Below, in pieces: positions 50,650-61,154 of a stretch of DNA of 64,000 nt. A program made the position numbers and the translations under genes. Source of the stretch: Arenicola marina. Lineage: Eukaryota; Annelida; Polychaeta; Arenicolidae. Under the pieces are notes generated by a model. The model was not told where the DNA came from and made no database searches. It saw only the letters and a program-made list of their open reading frames with translations. Position 1 is the stretch's first letter. Every line of letters begins with the position of its first letter. The stretch is from the NCBI GenBank assembly GCA_964019135.1, contig OZ025261.1, positions 32,472,029 to 32,536,028 on the forward strand, given 5' to 3'.

Positions 50650-53600
50650 GAGGCGGCGTGTTCCCTGGCTTTCACAATGAGTTGGTGACGTCCATCAGGG
50701 CCAGTGAGGCGGAGTGTTGACTGGCTTTCACAATGAGTTGGTGACGTCCATCAGGGCCAGTGAGGCAGCGTATTCCCTGGCTTTCACAATGAGTTGGTGA
50801 CGTCCATCAGGGCCAGTGAGGCGGCGTGTTGCTTGGCTTTCACAATGAGTTGGTGACGTCCATCAGGGCCAGTGAGGCGGCGTGTTGCTTGGCTTTCACA
50901 ATGAGTTGGTGACGTCTATCAGGGCCAGTGAGGCGGCGTGTTCCCTGGCTTTCACAATGAGTTGGTGACGTCCATCAGGGCCAGTGAAACGGAGTGTTGA
51001 CTGGCTTTCACAATGAGTTGGTGACGTCCATCAGGGCCAGTGAAGCAGCGTATTCCCTGGCTTTCACAATGAGTTGGTGACGTCCATCAGGGCCAGTGAG
51101 GCGGCGTGTTGCTTGGCTTTCACAATGAGTTGGTGACGTCTATCAGGGCCAGTGAGGCGGCGTGTTCCCTGGCTTTCACAGTGAGTTGGTGACGTCTATC
51201 AGGGCCAGTGAGGCGGCGTGTTGCCTGGCTTTCACAATGACTTGGTGACGTCCATCAGGGCCGGTGAGGCGGCGTGTTCCCTGGCTTTCACAATGAGTGG
51301 TTGACGTCCATCAGGGCCAGTGAGGCGGCGTGTTACCTGGCTTTCACAATGAGTTGGTGACGTCTATCAGGGCCAGTGAGGCGGCGTGTTGCTTGGCTTT
51401 CACAATGAGTTGGTGACGTCTATCAGGGCCAGTGAGGCGGCGTGTTGCCTGGCTTTCACAATGAGTTGGTGACGTCCATCAGGGCCAGTGAGGCAGCGTA
51501 TTCCCTGGCTTTCACAATGAGTTGGTGACGTCCATCAGGGCCAGTGAGGCGGCGTGTTGACTGGCTTTCACAATGAGTTGGTGACGTCCATCAGGGCCAG
51601 TGAGGCGGAGTGTTGACTGGCTTTCACAATGAGTTGGTGACGTCTATCAGGGCCAGTGAGGCGGCGTGTTGCTTGGCTTTCACAATGAGTTGGTGACGTC
51701 CATCAGGGCCAGTGAGGCGGAGTGTTCCCTGGCTTTCACAATGAGTTGGTGACGTCTATCAGGGCCAGTGAGGCGGCGTGTTGCTTGGCTTTCACAATGA
51801 GTTGGTGACGTCTATCAGGGCCAGTGAGGCGGCGTGTTGCCTGGCTTTCACAATGAGTTGGTGACGTCTATCAGGGCCAGTGAGGCGGCGTGTTGCTTGG
51901 CTTTCACAATGAGTTGGTGACGTCCATCAGGGCCAGTGAGGCGGAGTGTTCCCTGGCTTTCACAATGAGTTGGTGACGTCTATCAGGGCCAGTGAGGCGG
52001 CGTGTTGCTTGGCTTTCACAATGAGTTGGTGACGTCTATCAGGGCCAGTTAGGCGGCGTGTTGCCTGGCTTTCACAATGAGTTGGTGACGTCCATCAGGG
52101 CCAGTGAGGCGGCGTGTTGCCTGGCTTTCACAATGAGTTGGTGACGTCTATCAGGGCCAGTGAGGCGGCGTGTTGCCTGGCTTTCACAATGAGTTGGTGA
52201 CGTCTATCAGGGCCAGTGAGGCGGCGTGTTGCCTGGCTTTCACAATGAGTTGGTGACGTCCATCAGGGCCAGTGAGGCGGCGTGTTGCCTGGCTTTCACA
52301 ATGAGTTGGTGACGTCCATCAGGGCCAATGAGGCGGCGTGTTGCCTGGCTTTTACAATGAGTTGGTGACGTCTATCAGGGCCAGTGAGGCGGAGTGTTGC
52401 CTGGCTTTCACAATGAGTTGGTGACGTCTATCAGGGCCAGTGAGGCGGCGTGTTGCCTGGCTTTCACAATGAGTTGGTGACGTCCATCAGGGCCAGTGAG
52501 GCGGCGTGTTCCCTGGCTTTCACAATGAGTGGTTGACGTCCATCAGGGCCAGTGAGGCGGCGTGTTGCCTGGCTTTCACAATGAGTTGGTGACGTCCATC
52601 AGGGCCAGTGAGGCGGCGTGTTGCCTGGCTTTCACAATGAGTTGGTGAGGTCTATCAGGGCCAGTGAGGCGGCCTGTTGCCTGGCTTTCACAGTGAGTTG
52701 GTGACGTCTATCAGGGCCAGTGAGGCGGCGTGTTGCCTGGCTTTCACAATGAGTTAGTGAGGTCCATCAGGGCCAGTGAGGCGGCGTGTTGCCTGGCTTT
52801 CACAATGAGTTGGTGACGTCTATCAGGGCCAGTGAGGCGGCGTGTTGCTTGGCTTTCACAATGAGTTGGTGACGTCTATCAGGGCCAGTGAGGCGGCGTG
52901 TTCCCTGGCTTTCACAATGAGTGGTTGACGTCCATCAGGGCCAGTGAGGCGGCGTGTTGCTTGGCTTTCACAATGAGTTGGTGAGGTCCATCAGGGCCAG
53001 TGAGGCGGCGTGTTGCCTGGCTTTCACAATGACTTGGTGACGTCCATCAGGGCCAGTGAGGCGGCGTGTTGCTTGGCTTTCACAATGAGTGGTTGACGTC
53101 CATCAGGGCCAGTGAGGCGGCGTCTTACCTGGCTTTCACAATGAGTTGGTGACGTCTATCAGGGCCAGTGAGGCGGCGTGTTGCCAGGCTTTCACAATGA
53201 GTTGGTGACGTCTATCAGGGCCAGTGAGGCGGCGTGTTGCCTGGCTTTCACAATGAGTTGGTGACGTCTATCAGGGCCAGTGAGGCGGCGTGTTGCCTGA
53301 CTTTCACAATGAGTTGGTGACGTCCATCAGGGCCAGTGAGGCGGCGTGTTGCTTGGCTTTCACAATGAGTTGGTGACGTCTATCAGGGCCAGTGAGGCGG
53401 CGTGTTGCCTGGCTTTCACAATGAGGGGTTGACGTCCATCAGGGCCAGTGAGGCGGCGTGTTGCCTGGCTTTCACAGTGAGTTGGTGACGTCTATCAGGG
53501 CCAGTGAGGCGGCGTGTTGCCTGGCTTTCACAATGAGTTGGTGACGTCTATCAGGGCCAGTGAGGCGGCGTGTTGCTTGGCTTTCACAATGAGTTGGTGA

Positions 53601-56600
53601 CGTATATCAGGGCCAGTGAGGCGGCGTGTTGCCTGGCTTTCACAATGAGTTGGTGACGTCCATCAGGGCCAGTGAGGCGGCGTGTTGCCTGGCTTTCACA
53701 ATGAGTTGGTGACGTCCATCAGGGCCAGTGAGGCGGCGTGTTGCCTGGCTTTCACAATGAGTGGTTGACGTCCATCAGGGCCAGTGAGGCGGCGTGTTGC
53801 CTGGCTTTCACAGTGAGTTGGTGACGTCTATCAGGGCCAGTGAGGCGGCGTGTTGCCTGGCTTTCACAATGAGTTGGTGAGGTCCATCAGGGCCAGTGAG
53901 GCGGCGTGTTGCTTGGCTTTCACAATGAGTTGGTGACGTCCATCAGGGCCAGTGAGGCGGCGTGTTGCCTGGCTTTCACAATGAGTGGTTGACGTCCATC
54001 AGGGCCAGTGAGGCGGCGTGTTGCCTGGCTTTCACAGTGAGTTGGTGACGTCTATCAGGGCCAGTGAGGCGGCGTGTTGCCTGGCTTTCACAATGAGTTG
54101 GTGACGTCTATCAGGGCCAGCGAGGCGGCGTGTTCCCTGGCTTTCACAATGAGTTGGTGACGTCCATCAAGGCCAGTGAGGCGGCGTGTTGCTTGGCTTT
54201 CACAATGAGTTGGTGACGTCCATCAGGGCCAGTGAGGCGGCGTGTTGCCTGGCTTTCACAATGAGTGGTTGACGTCCATCAGGGCCAGTGAGGCGGCGTG
54301 TTGCCTGGCTTTCACAGTGAGTTGGTGACGTCTATCAGGGCCAGTGAGGCGGCGTGTTGCCTGGCTTTCACAATGAGTTGGTGAGGTCCATCAGGGCCAG
54401 TGAGGCGGCGTGTTGCTTGGCTTTCACAATGAGTTGGTGACGTCCATCAGGGCCAGTGAGGCGGCGTGTTGCCTGGCTTTCACAATGAGTGGTTGACGTC
54501 CATCAGGGCCAGTGAGGCGGCGTGTTGCCTGGCTTTCACAGTGAGTTGGTGACGTCTATCAGGGCCAGTGAGGCGGCGTGTTGCCTGGCTTTCACAATGA
54601 GTTGGTGACGTCTATCAGGGCCAGTGAGGCGGCGTGTTGCCTGGCTTTCACAATGAGTTGGTGACGTCCATCAGGGCCAGTGAGGCGGCGTGTTGCCTGG
54701 CTTTCACAATGAGTTGGTGACGTCTATCAGGGCCAGTGGGGCGGCGTGTTGCCTGGCTATCATAATGAGTTGGTGACGTCCATCAGGGCCAGTGAGGCGG
54801 CGTGTTGCCTGGCTTTCACAATGAGTTGGTGACGTCCATCAGGGCCAGTGAGGCGGCGTGTTGCCTGGCTTTCACAATGAGTTGGTGACGTCTATCAGGG
54901 CCAGTGAGGCGGCGTGTTCCCTGGCTTTCACAGTGAGTTGGTGACGTCTATCAGGGCCAGTGAGGCGGCGTGTTGCCTGGCTTTCACAATGAGTTGGTGA
55001 CGTCTATCAGGGCCAGTGAGGCGGCGTGTTGCTTGGCTTGCACAATGAGTTGGTGACGTCTATCAGGGCCAGTGAGGCGGCGTGTTCCCTGGCTTTCACA
55101 ATGAGTGGTTGACGTCCATCAGGGCCAGTGAGGCGGCGTGTTGCCTGGCTTTCACAGTGAGTTGCTGACGTCTATCAGGGCCAGTGAGGCGGCGTGTTGC
55201 CTGGCTTTCACAATGAGTGGTTGACGTCCATCAGGGCCAATGAGGCGGCGTGTTGCCTGGCTTTCACAGTGAGTTGCTGACGTCCATCAGGGCCAGTGAG
55301 GCGGCGTGTTGCCTGGCTTTCACAATGAGTTGGTGACGTCCATCAGGGCCAGTGAGGCGGCGTGTTGCCTGGCTTTCACAATGACTTGGTGACGTCGATC
55401 AGGGCCAGTGAGGCGGCTTGTTGCCTGGCTTTCACAATTTGTTGGTGACGTCTATCAGTGCCAGTGAGGCGGCGTGTTGCTTGGCTTTCACAATGAGTTG
55501 GTGACGTCTATCAGGGCCAGTGAGGCGGCGTGTTGCTTGGCTTTCACAATGAGTTGGTGACGTCCATCAGGGCCAGTGAGGCGGCGTGTTGCTTGGCTTT
55601 CACAATGAGTTGGTGACGTCCATCAGGGCCAGTGAGGCGGCGTGTTGCTTGGCTTTCACAATGAGTTGGTGACGTCCATCAGGGCCAGTGAGGCGGCGTG
55701 TTCCCTGGCTTTCACAATGAGTTGATGACGTCCATCAGGGCCAGTGAGGCGGAGTGTTGACTGGCTTTCACAATGAGTTGGTGACGTCCATCAGGGCCAG
55801 TGAGGCAGCGTATTCCCTGGCTTTCACAATGAGTTGGTGACGTCCATCAGGGCCAGTGAGGCGGCGTGTTGCTTGGCTTTCACAATGAGTTGGTGACGTC
55901 CATCAGGGCCAGTGAGGCGGCGTGTTGCTTGGCTTTCACAATGAGTTGGTGACGTCTATCAGGGCCAGTGAGGCGGCGTGTTCCCTGGCTTTCACAATGA
56001 GTTGGTGACGTCCATCAGGGCCAGTGAAACGGAGTGTTGACTGGCTTTCACAATGAGTTGGTGACGTCCATCAGGGCCAGTGAAGCAGCGTATTCCCTGG
56101 CTTTCACAATGAGTTGGTGACGTCCATCAGGGCCAGTGAGGCGGCGTGTTGCTTGGCTTTCACAATGAGTTGGTGACGTCTATCAGGGCCAGTGAGGCGG
56201 CGTGTTCCCTGGCTTTCACAATGAGTTGTTGACGTCCATCAGGGCCAGTGAGGCGGCGTGTTGCCTGGCTTTCACAGTGAGTTGGTGACGTCTATCAGGG
56301 CCAGTGAGGCGGCGTGTTGCCTGGCTTTCACAATGAGTGGTTGACGTCCATCAGGGCCAGTGAGGCGGCGTGTTACCTGGCTTTCACAATGAGTTGGTGA
56401 CGTCTATCAGGGCCAGTGAGGCGGCGTGTTGCTTGGCTTTCACAATGAGTTGGTGACGTCTATCAGGGCCAGTGAGGCGGCGTGTTGCCTGGCTTTCACA
56501 ATGAGTTGGTGACGTCCATCAGGGCCAGTGAGGCAGCGTATTCCCTGGCTTTCACAATGAGTTGGTGACGTCCATCAGGGCCAGTGAGGCGGCGTGTTGA

Positions 56601-59600
56601 CTGGCTTTCACAATGAGTTGGTGACGTCCATCAGGGCCAGTGAGGCGGAGTGTTGACTGGCTTTCACAATGAGTTGGTGACGTCTATCAGGGCCAGTGAG
56701 GCGGCGTGTTGCTTGGCTTTCACAATGAGTTGGTGACGTCCATCAGGGCCAGTGAGGCGGAGTGTTCCCTGGCTTTCACAATGAGTTGGTGACGTCTATC
56801 AGGGCCAGTGAGGCGGCGTGTTGCTTGGCTTTCACAATGAGTTGGTGACGTCTATCAGGGCCAGTGAGGCGGCGTGTTGCCTGGCTTTCACAATGAGTTG
56901 GTGACGTCTATCAGGGCCAGTGAGGCGGCGTGTTGCTTGGCTTTCACAATGAGTTGGTGACGTCCATCAGGGCCAGTGAGGCGGAGTGTTCCCTGGCTTT
57001 CACAATGAGTTGGTGACGTCTATCAGGGCCAGTGAGGCGGCGTGTTGCTTGGCTTTCACAATGAGTTGGTGACGTCTATCAGGGCCAGTTAGGCGGCGTG
57101 TTGCCTGGCTTTCACAATGAGTTGGTGACGTCCATCAGGGCCAGTGAGGCGGCGTGTTGCCTGGCTTTCACAATGAGTTGGTGACGTCTATCAGGGCCAG
57201 TGAGGCGGCGTGTTGCCTGGCTTTCACAATGAGTTGGTGACGTCTATCAGGGCCAGTGAGGCGGCGTGTTGCCTGGCTTTCACAATGAGTTGGTGACGTC
57301 CATCAGGGCCAGTGAGGCGGCGTGTTGCCTGGCTTTCACAATGAGTTGGTGACGTCCATCAGGGCCAATGAGGCGGCGTGTTGCCTGGCTTTTACAATGA
57401 GTTGGTGACGTCTATCAGGGCCAGTGAGGCGGAGTGTTGCCTGGCTTTTACAATGAGTTGGTGACGTCTATCAGGGCCAGTGAGGCGGCGTGTTGCCTGG
57501 CTTTCACAATGAGTTGGTGACGTCCATCAGGGCCAGTGAGGCGGCGTGTTGCCTGGCTTTCACAATGAGTGGTTGACGTCCATCAGGGCCAGTGAGGCGG
57601 CGTGTTGCCTGGCTTTCACAATGAGTTGGTGACGTCCATCAGGGCCAGTGAGGCGGCGTGTTGCCTGGCTTTCACAATGAGTTGGTGAGGTCTATCAGGG
57701 CCAGTGAGGCGGCCTGTTGCCTGGCTTTCACAGTGAGTTGGTGACGTCTATCAGGGCCAGTGAGGCGGCGTGTTGCCTGGCTTTCACAATGAGTTAGTGA
57801 GGTCCATCAGGGCCAGTGAGGCGGCGTGTTGCCTGGCTTTCACAATGAGTTGGTGACGTCTATCAGGGCCAGTGAGGCGGCGTGTTGCTTGGCTTTCACA
57901 ATGAGTTGGTGACGTCTATCAGGGCCAGTGAGGCGGCGTGTTCCCTGGCTTTCACAATGAGTGGTTGACGTCCATCAGGGCCAGTGAGGGGGCGTGTTGC
58001 TTGGCTTTCACAATGAGTTGGTGAGGTCCATCAGGGCCAGTGAGGCGGCGTGTTGCCTGGCTTTCACAATGACTTGGTGACGTCCATCAGGGCCAGTGAG
58101 GCGGCGTGTTGCTTGGCTTTCACAATGAGTGGTTGACGTCCATCAGGGCCAGTGAGGCGGCGTGTTACCTGGCTTTCACAATGAGTTGGTGACGTCTATC
58201 AGGGCCAGTGAGGCGGCGTGTTGCCAGGCTTTCACAATGAGTTGGTGACGTCTATCAGGGCCAGTGAGGCGGCGTGTTGCCTGGCTTTCACAATGAGTTG
58301 GTGACGTCTATCAGGGCCAGTGAGGCGGCGTGTTGCCTGACTTTCACAATGAGTTGGTGACGTCCATCAGGGCCAGTGAGGCGGCGTGTTGCTTGGCTTT
58401 CACAATGAGTTGGTGACGTCTATCAGGGCCAGTGAGGCGGCGTGTTGCCTGGCTTTCACAATGAGGGGTTGACGTCCATCAGGGCCAGTGAGGCGGCGTG
58501 TTGCCTGGCTTTCACAGTGAGTTGGTGACGTCTATCAGGGCCAGTGAGGCGGCGTGTTGCCTGGCTTTCACAATGAGTTGGTGACGTCTATCAGGGCCAG
58601 TGAGGCGGCGTGTTGCTTGGCTTTCACAATGAGTTGGTGACGTATATCAGGGCCAGTGAGGCGGCGTGTTGCCTGGCTTTCACAATGAGTTGGTGACGTC
58701 CATCAGGGCCAGTGAGGCGGCGTGTTGCCTGGCTTTCACAATGAGTTGGTGACGTCCATCAGGGCCAGTGAGGCGGCGTGTTGCCTGGCTTTCACAATGA
58801 GTGGTTGACGTCCATCAGGGCCAGTGAGGCGGCGTGTTGCCTGGCTTTCACAGTGAGTTGGTGACGTCTATCAGGGCCAGTGAGGCGGCGTGTTGCCTGG
58901 CTTTCACAATGAGTTGGTGAGGTCCATCAGGGCCAGTGAGGCGGCGTGTTGCTTGGCTTTCACAATGAGTTGGTGACGTCCATCAGGGCCAGTGAGGCGG
59001 CGTGTTGCCTGGCTTTCACAATGAGTGGTTGACGTCCATCAGGGCCAGTGAGGCGGCGTGTTGCCTGGCTTTCACAGTGAGTTGGTGACGTCTATCAGGG
59101 CCAGTGAGGCGGCGTGTTGCCTGGCTTTCACAATGAGTTGGTGACGTCTATCAGGGCCAGTGAGGCGGCGTGTTCCCTGGCTTTCACAATGAGTTGGTGA
59201 CGTCCATCAAGGCCAGTGAGGCGGCGTGTTGCTTGGCTTTCACAATGAGTTGGTGACGTCCATCAGGGCCAGTGAGGCGGCGTGTTGCCTGGCTTTCACA
59301 ATGAGTGGTTGACGTCCATCAGGGCCAGTGAGGCGGCGTGTTGCCTGGCTTTCACAGTGAGTTGGTGACGTCTATCAGGGCCAGTGAGGCGGCGTGTTGC
59401 CTGGCTTTCACAATGAGTTGGTGAGGTCCATCAGGGCCAGTGAGGCGGCGTGTTGCTTGGCTTTCACAATGAGTTGGTGACGTCCATCAGGGCCAGTGAG
59501 GCGGCGTGTTGCCTGGCTTTCACAATGAGTGGTTGACGTCCATCAGGGCCAGTGAGGCGGCGTGTTGCCTGGCTTTCACAGTGAGTTGGTGACGTCTATC

Positions 59601-60690
59601 AGGGCCAGTGAGGCGGCGTGTTGCCTGGCTTTCACAATGAGTTGGTGACGTCTATCAGGGCCAGTGAGGCGGCGTGTTGCCTGGCTTTCACAATGAGTTG
59701 GTGACGTCCATCAGGGCCAATGAGGCGGCGTGTTGCCTGGCTTTCACAATGAGTTGGTGACGTCTATCAGGGCCAGTGGGGCGGCGTGTTGCCTGGCTAT
59801 CATAATGAGTTGGTGACGTCCATCAGGGCCAGTGAGGCGGCGTGTTGCCTGGCTTTCACAATGAGTTGGTGACGTCCATCAGGGCCAGTGAGGCGGCGTG
59901 TTGCCTGGCTTTCACAATGAGTTGGTGACGTCTATCAGGGCCAGTGAGGCGGCGTGTTCCCTGGCTTTCACAGTGAGTTGGTGACGTCTATCAGGGCCAG
60001 TGAGGCGGCGTGTTGCCTGGCTTTCACAATGAGTTGGTGACGTCTATCAGGGCCAGTGAGGCGGCGTGTTGCTTGGCTTGCACAATGAGTTGGTGACGTC
60101 TATCAGGGCCAGTGAGGCGGCGTGTTCCCTGGCTTTCACAATGAGTGGTTGACGTCCATCAGGGCCAGTGAGGCGGCGTGTTGCCTGGCTTTCACAGTGA
60201 GTTGCTGACGTCTATCAGGGCCAGTGAGGCGGCGTGTTGCCTGGCTTTCACAATGAGTGGTTGACGTCCATCAGGGCCAGTGAGGCGGCGTGTTGCCTGG
60301 CTTTCACAGTGAGTTGCTGACGTCCATCAGGGCCAGTGAGGCGGCGTGTTGCCTGGCTTTCACAATGAGTTGGTGACGTCCATCAGGGCCAGTGAGGCGG
60401 CGTGTTGCCTGGCTTTCACAATGACTTGGTGACGTCGATCAGGGCCAGTGAGGCGGCTTGTTGCCTGGCTTTCACAATTTGTTGGTGACGTCTATCAGTG
60501 CCAGTGAGGCGGCGTGTTGCTTGGCTTTCACAATGAGTTGGTGACGTCTATCAGGGCCAGTGAGGCGGCGTGTTGCTTGGCTTTCACAATGAGTTGGTGA
60601 CGTCCATCAGGGCCAGTGAGGCGGCGTGTTGCTTGGCTTTCACAATGAGTTTGTGACGTCCATCAGGGCCAGTAAGGCGGCGTGTTGCTT
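50650..60690. repeat. Two adjacent 90-unit (5,040-bp) higher-order blocks
   Basis: Rare variants recur exactly 5,040 bases apart: TGAAACGG at 50987 and 56027, ATGAGGGG at 53421 and 58461, ATCATAATGAG at 54761 and 59801. The blocks are about 50.65-55.65 and 55.69-60.69 kb. They differ at a few sites and by compensating gain and loss of whole units near 51.2/56.3 kb. This is a recent tandem duplication of a large array segment. Confidence 0.85.
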
Positions 60691-60919
60691 GGCTTTCACA
60701 ATGAGTTGGTGACGTCCATCAGGGCCAGTGAGGCGGCGTGTTGCCTGGCTTTCACAATGAGTTTGTGACGTCCATCAGGGCCAGTGAGGCGGCGTGTTGC
60801 TTGGCTTTCACAATGAGTTGGTGACGTCCATCAGGGCCAGTGAGGCGGCGTGTTGCTTGGCTTTCACAATGAGTTTGTGACGTCCATCAGAGCCAGTGAG
60901 GCGGCGTGTTGCTTGGCTT

Positions 60920-61059
60920 TCACAATGAGTTGGTGACGTCTATCTCGTAGGCCTGGAGCGGAAGCAGCGCCTGTGAGGACGAGGCCAGCGTCGACGATGC
61001 CGTTGCCAGGGTAGTTGGGGACGTCACGTTGCGATGTTCTGGTACAAACTCCCCGATGC
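60920..61059 (-). CDS. Paired-class homeobox gene, predicted terminal coding exon
   Basis: On the minus strand a good acceptor (TTTTACATATTTCAG) precedes 61059. Read in phase 1 the exon gives 45 residues: IGEFVPEHRNVTSP, a Ser/Thr/Ala-rich stretch (TTLATASSTLASSSQ), then ALLPLQAYEIDVTNSL and TGA at 60920-60922. That composition is typical of homeodomain protein tails, and GC at third positions is about 71%, higher than in the neighbouring open frame. The final six codons and stop lie inside the first, partial satellite unit, which is in the same frame as DVTNSL-stop in the unit consensus. The second open frame runs on into KAKQHAASLALM, so an OAR-containing reading is possible with a phase-2 donor. 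The order to the homeodomain exon is right; the splice pair is inferred. Confidence 0.5.
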
Positions 61060-61154
61060 CTGAAATATGTAAAATATACATATAAAGGTGTGAAAAATAT
61101 GGAGTGATGACGAATTATGTAAGCGCGCATTAAATAAAGTAACAGTCCCGTTGT
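61060..61154 (-). other. Intron 3' end with acceptor
   Basis: AT-rich segment between the 69-bp array and the terminal exon, ending in TTTTACATATTTCAG on the minus strand. The T-rich run and AG make it a credible acceptor. Confidence 0.5.

Larger units (their letters stand above)
11284..60944. repeat. Giant 56-bp satellite array, about 887 units
   Basis: Plus-strand consensus runs CTTTCACAATGAGTTGGTGA, then CGTCYATCAGGGCCAGTGAG, then GCGGCGTGTTGCYTGG. The CTTTCACAAT start is at 11301 in the first unit and at 60917 in the last: 49,616 bases, exactly 886 x 56. Spot checks at 20037, 30005, 43165 and 49997 are all in phase, so net indels at those points are zero. Units differ only by a limited set of substitutions: GCCT/GCTT/CCCT/GACT, ATGAGTTGG/ATGAGTGGT, CAATGA/CAGTGA, TCTATC/TCCATC, and GCGGCGTG/GCAGCGTA. 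GC is 57%, with three conserved CpGs per unit. The minus strand encodes an OAR-like motif and stop in every consensus unit. Edge units are the most diverged. No gene or other element interrupts it. Confidence 0.98.

Noticed and set aside
11284-60944. CRISPR-like array
   Set aside because: The 56-bp units are head-to-tail with no unique spacers, and the context is eukaryotic.
11284-60944. Centromeric satellite
   Set aside because: Embedded between gene-like flanks, with an OAR-coding unit and CpG-rich composition. Nothing in the sequence specifically indicates a centromere.
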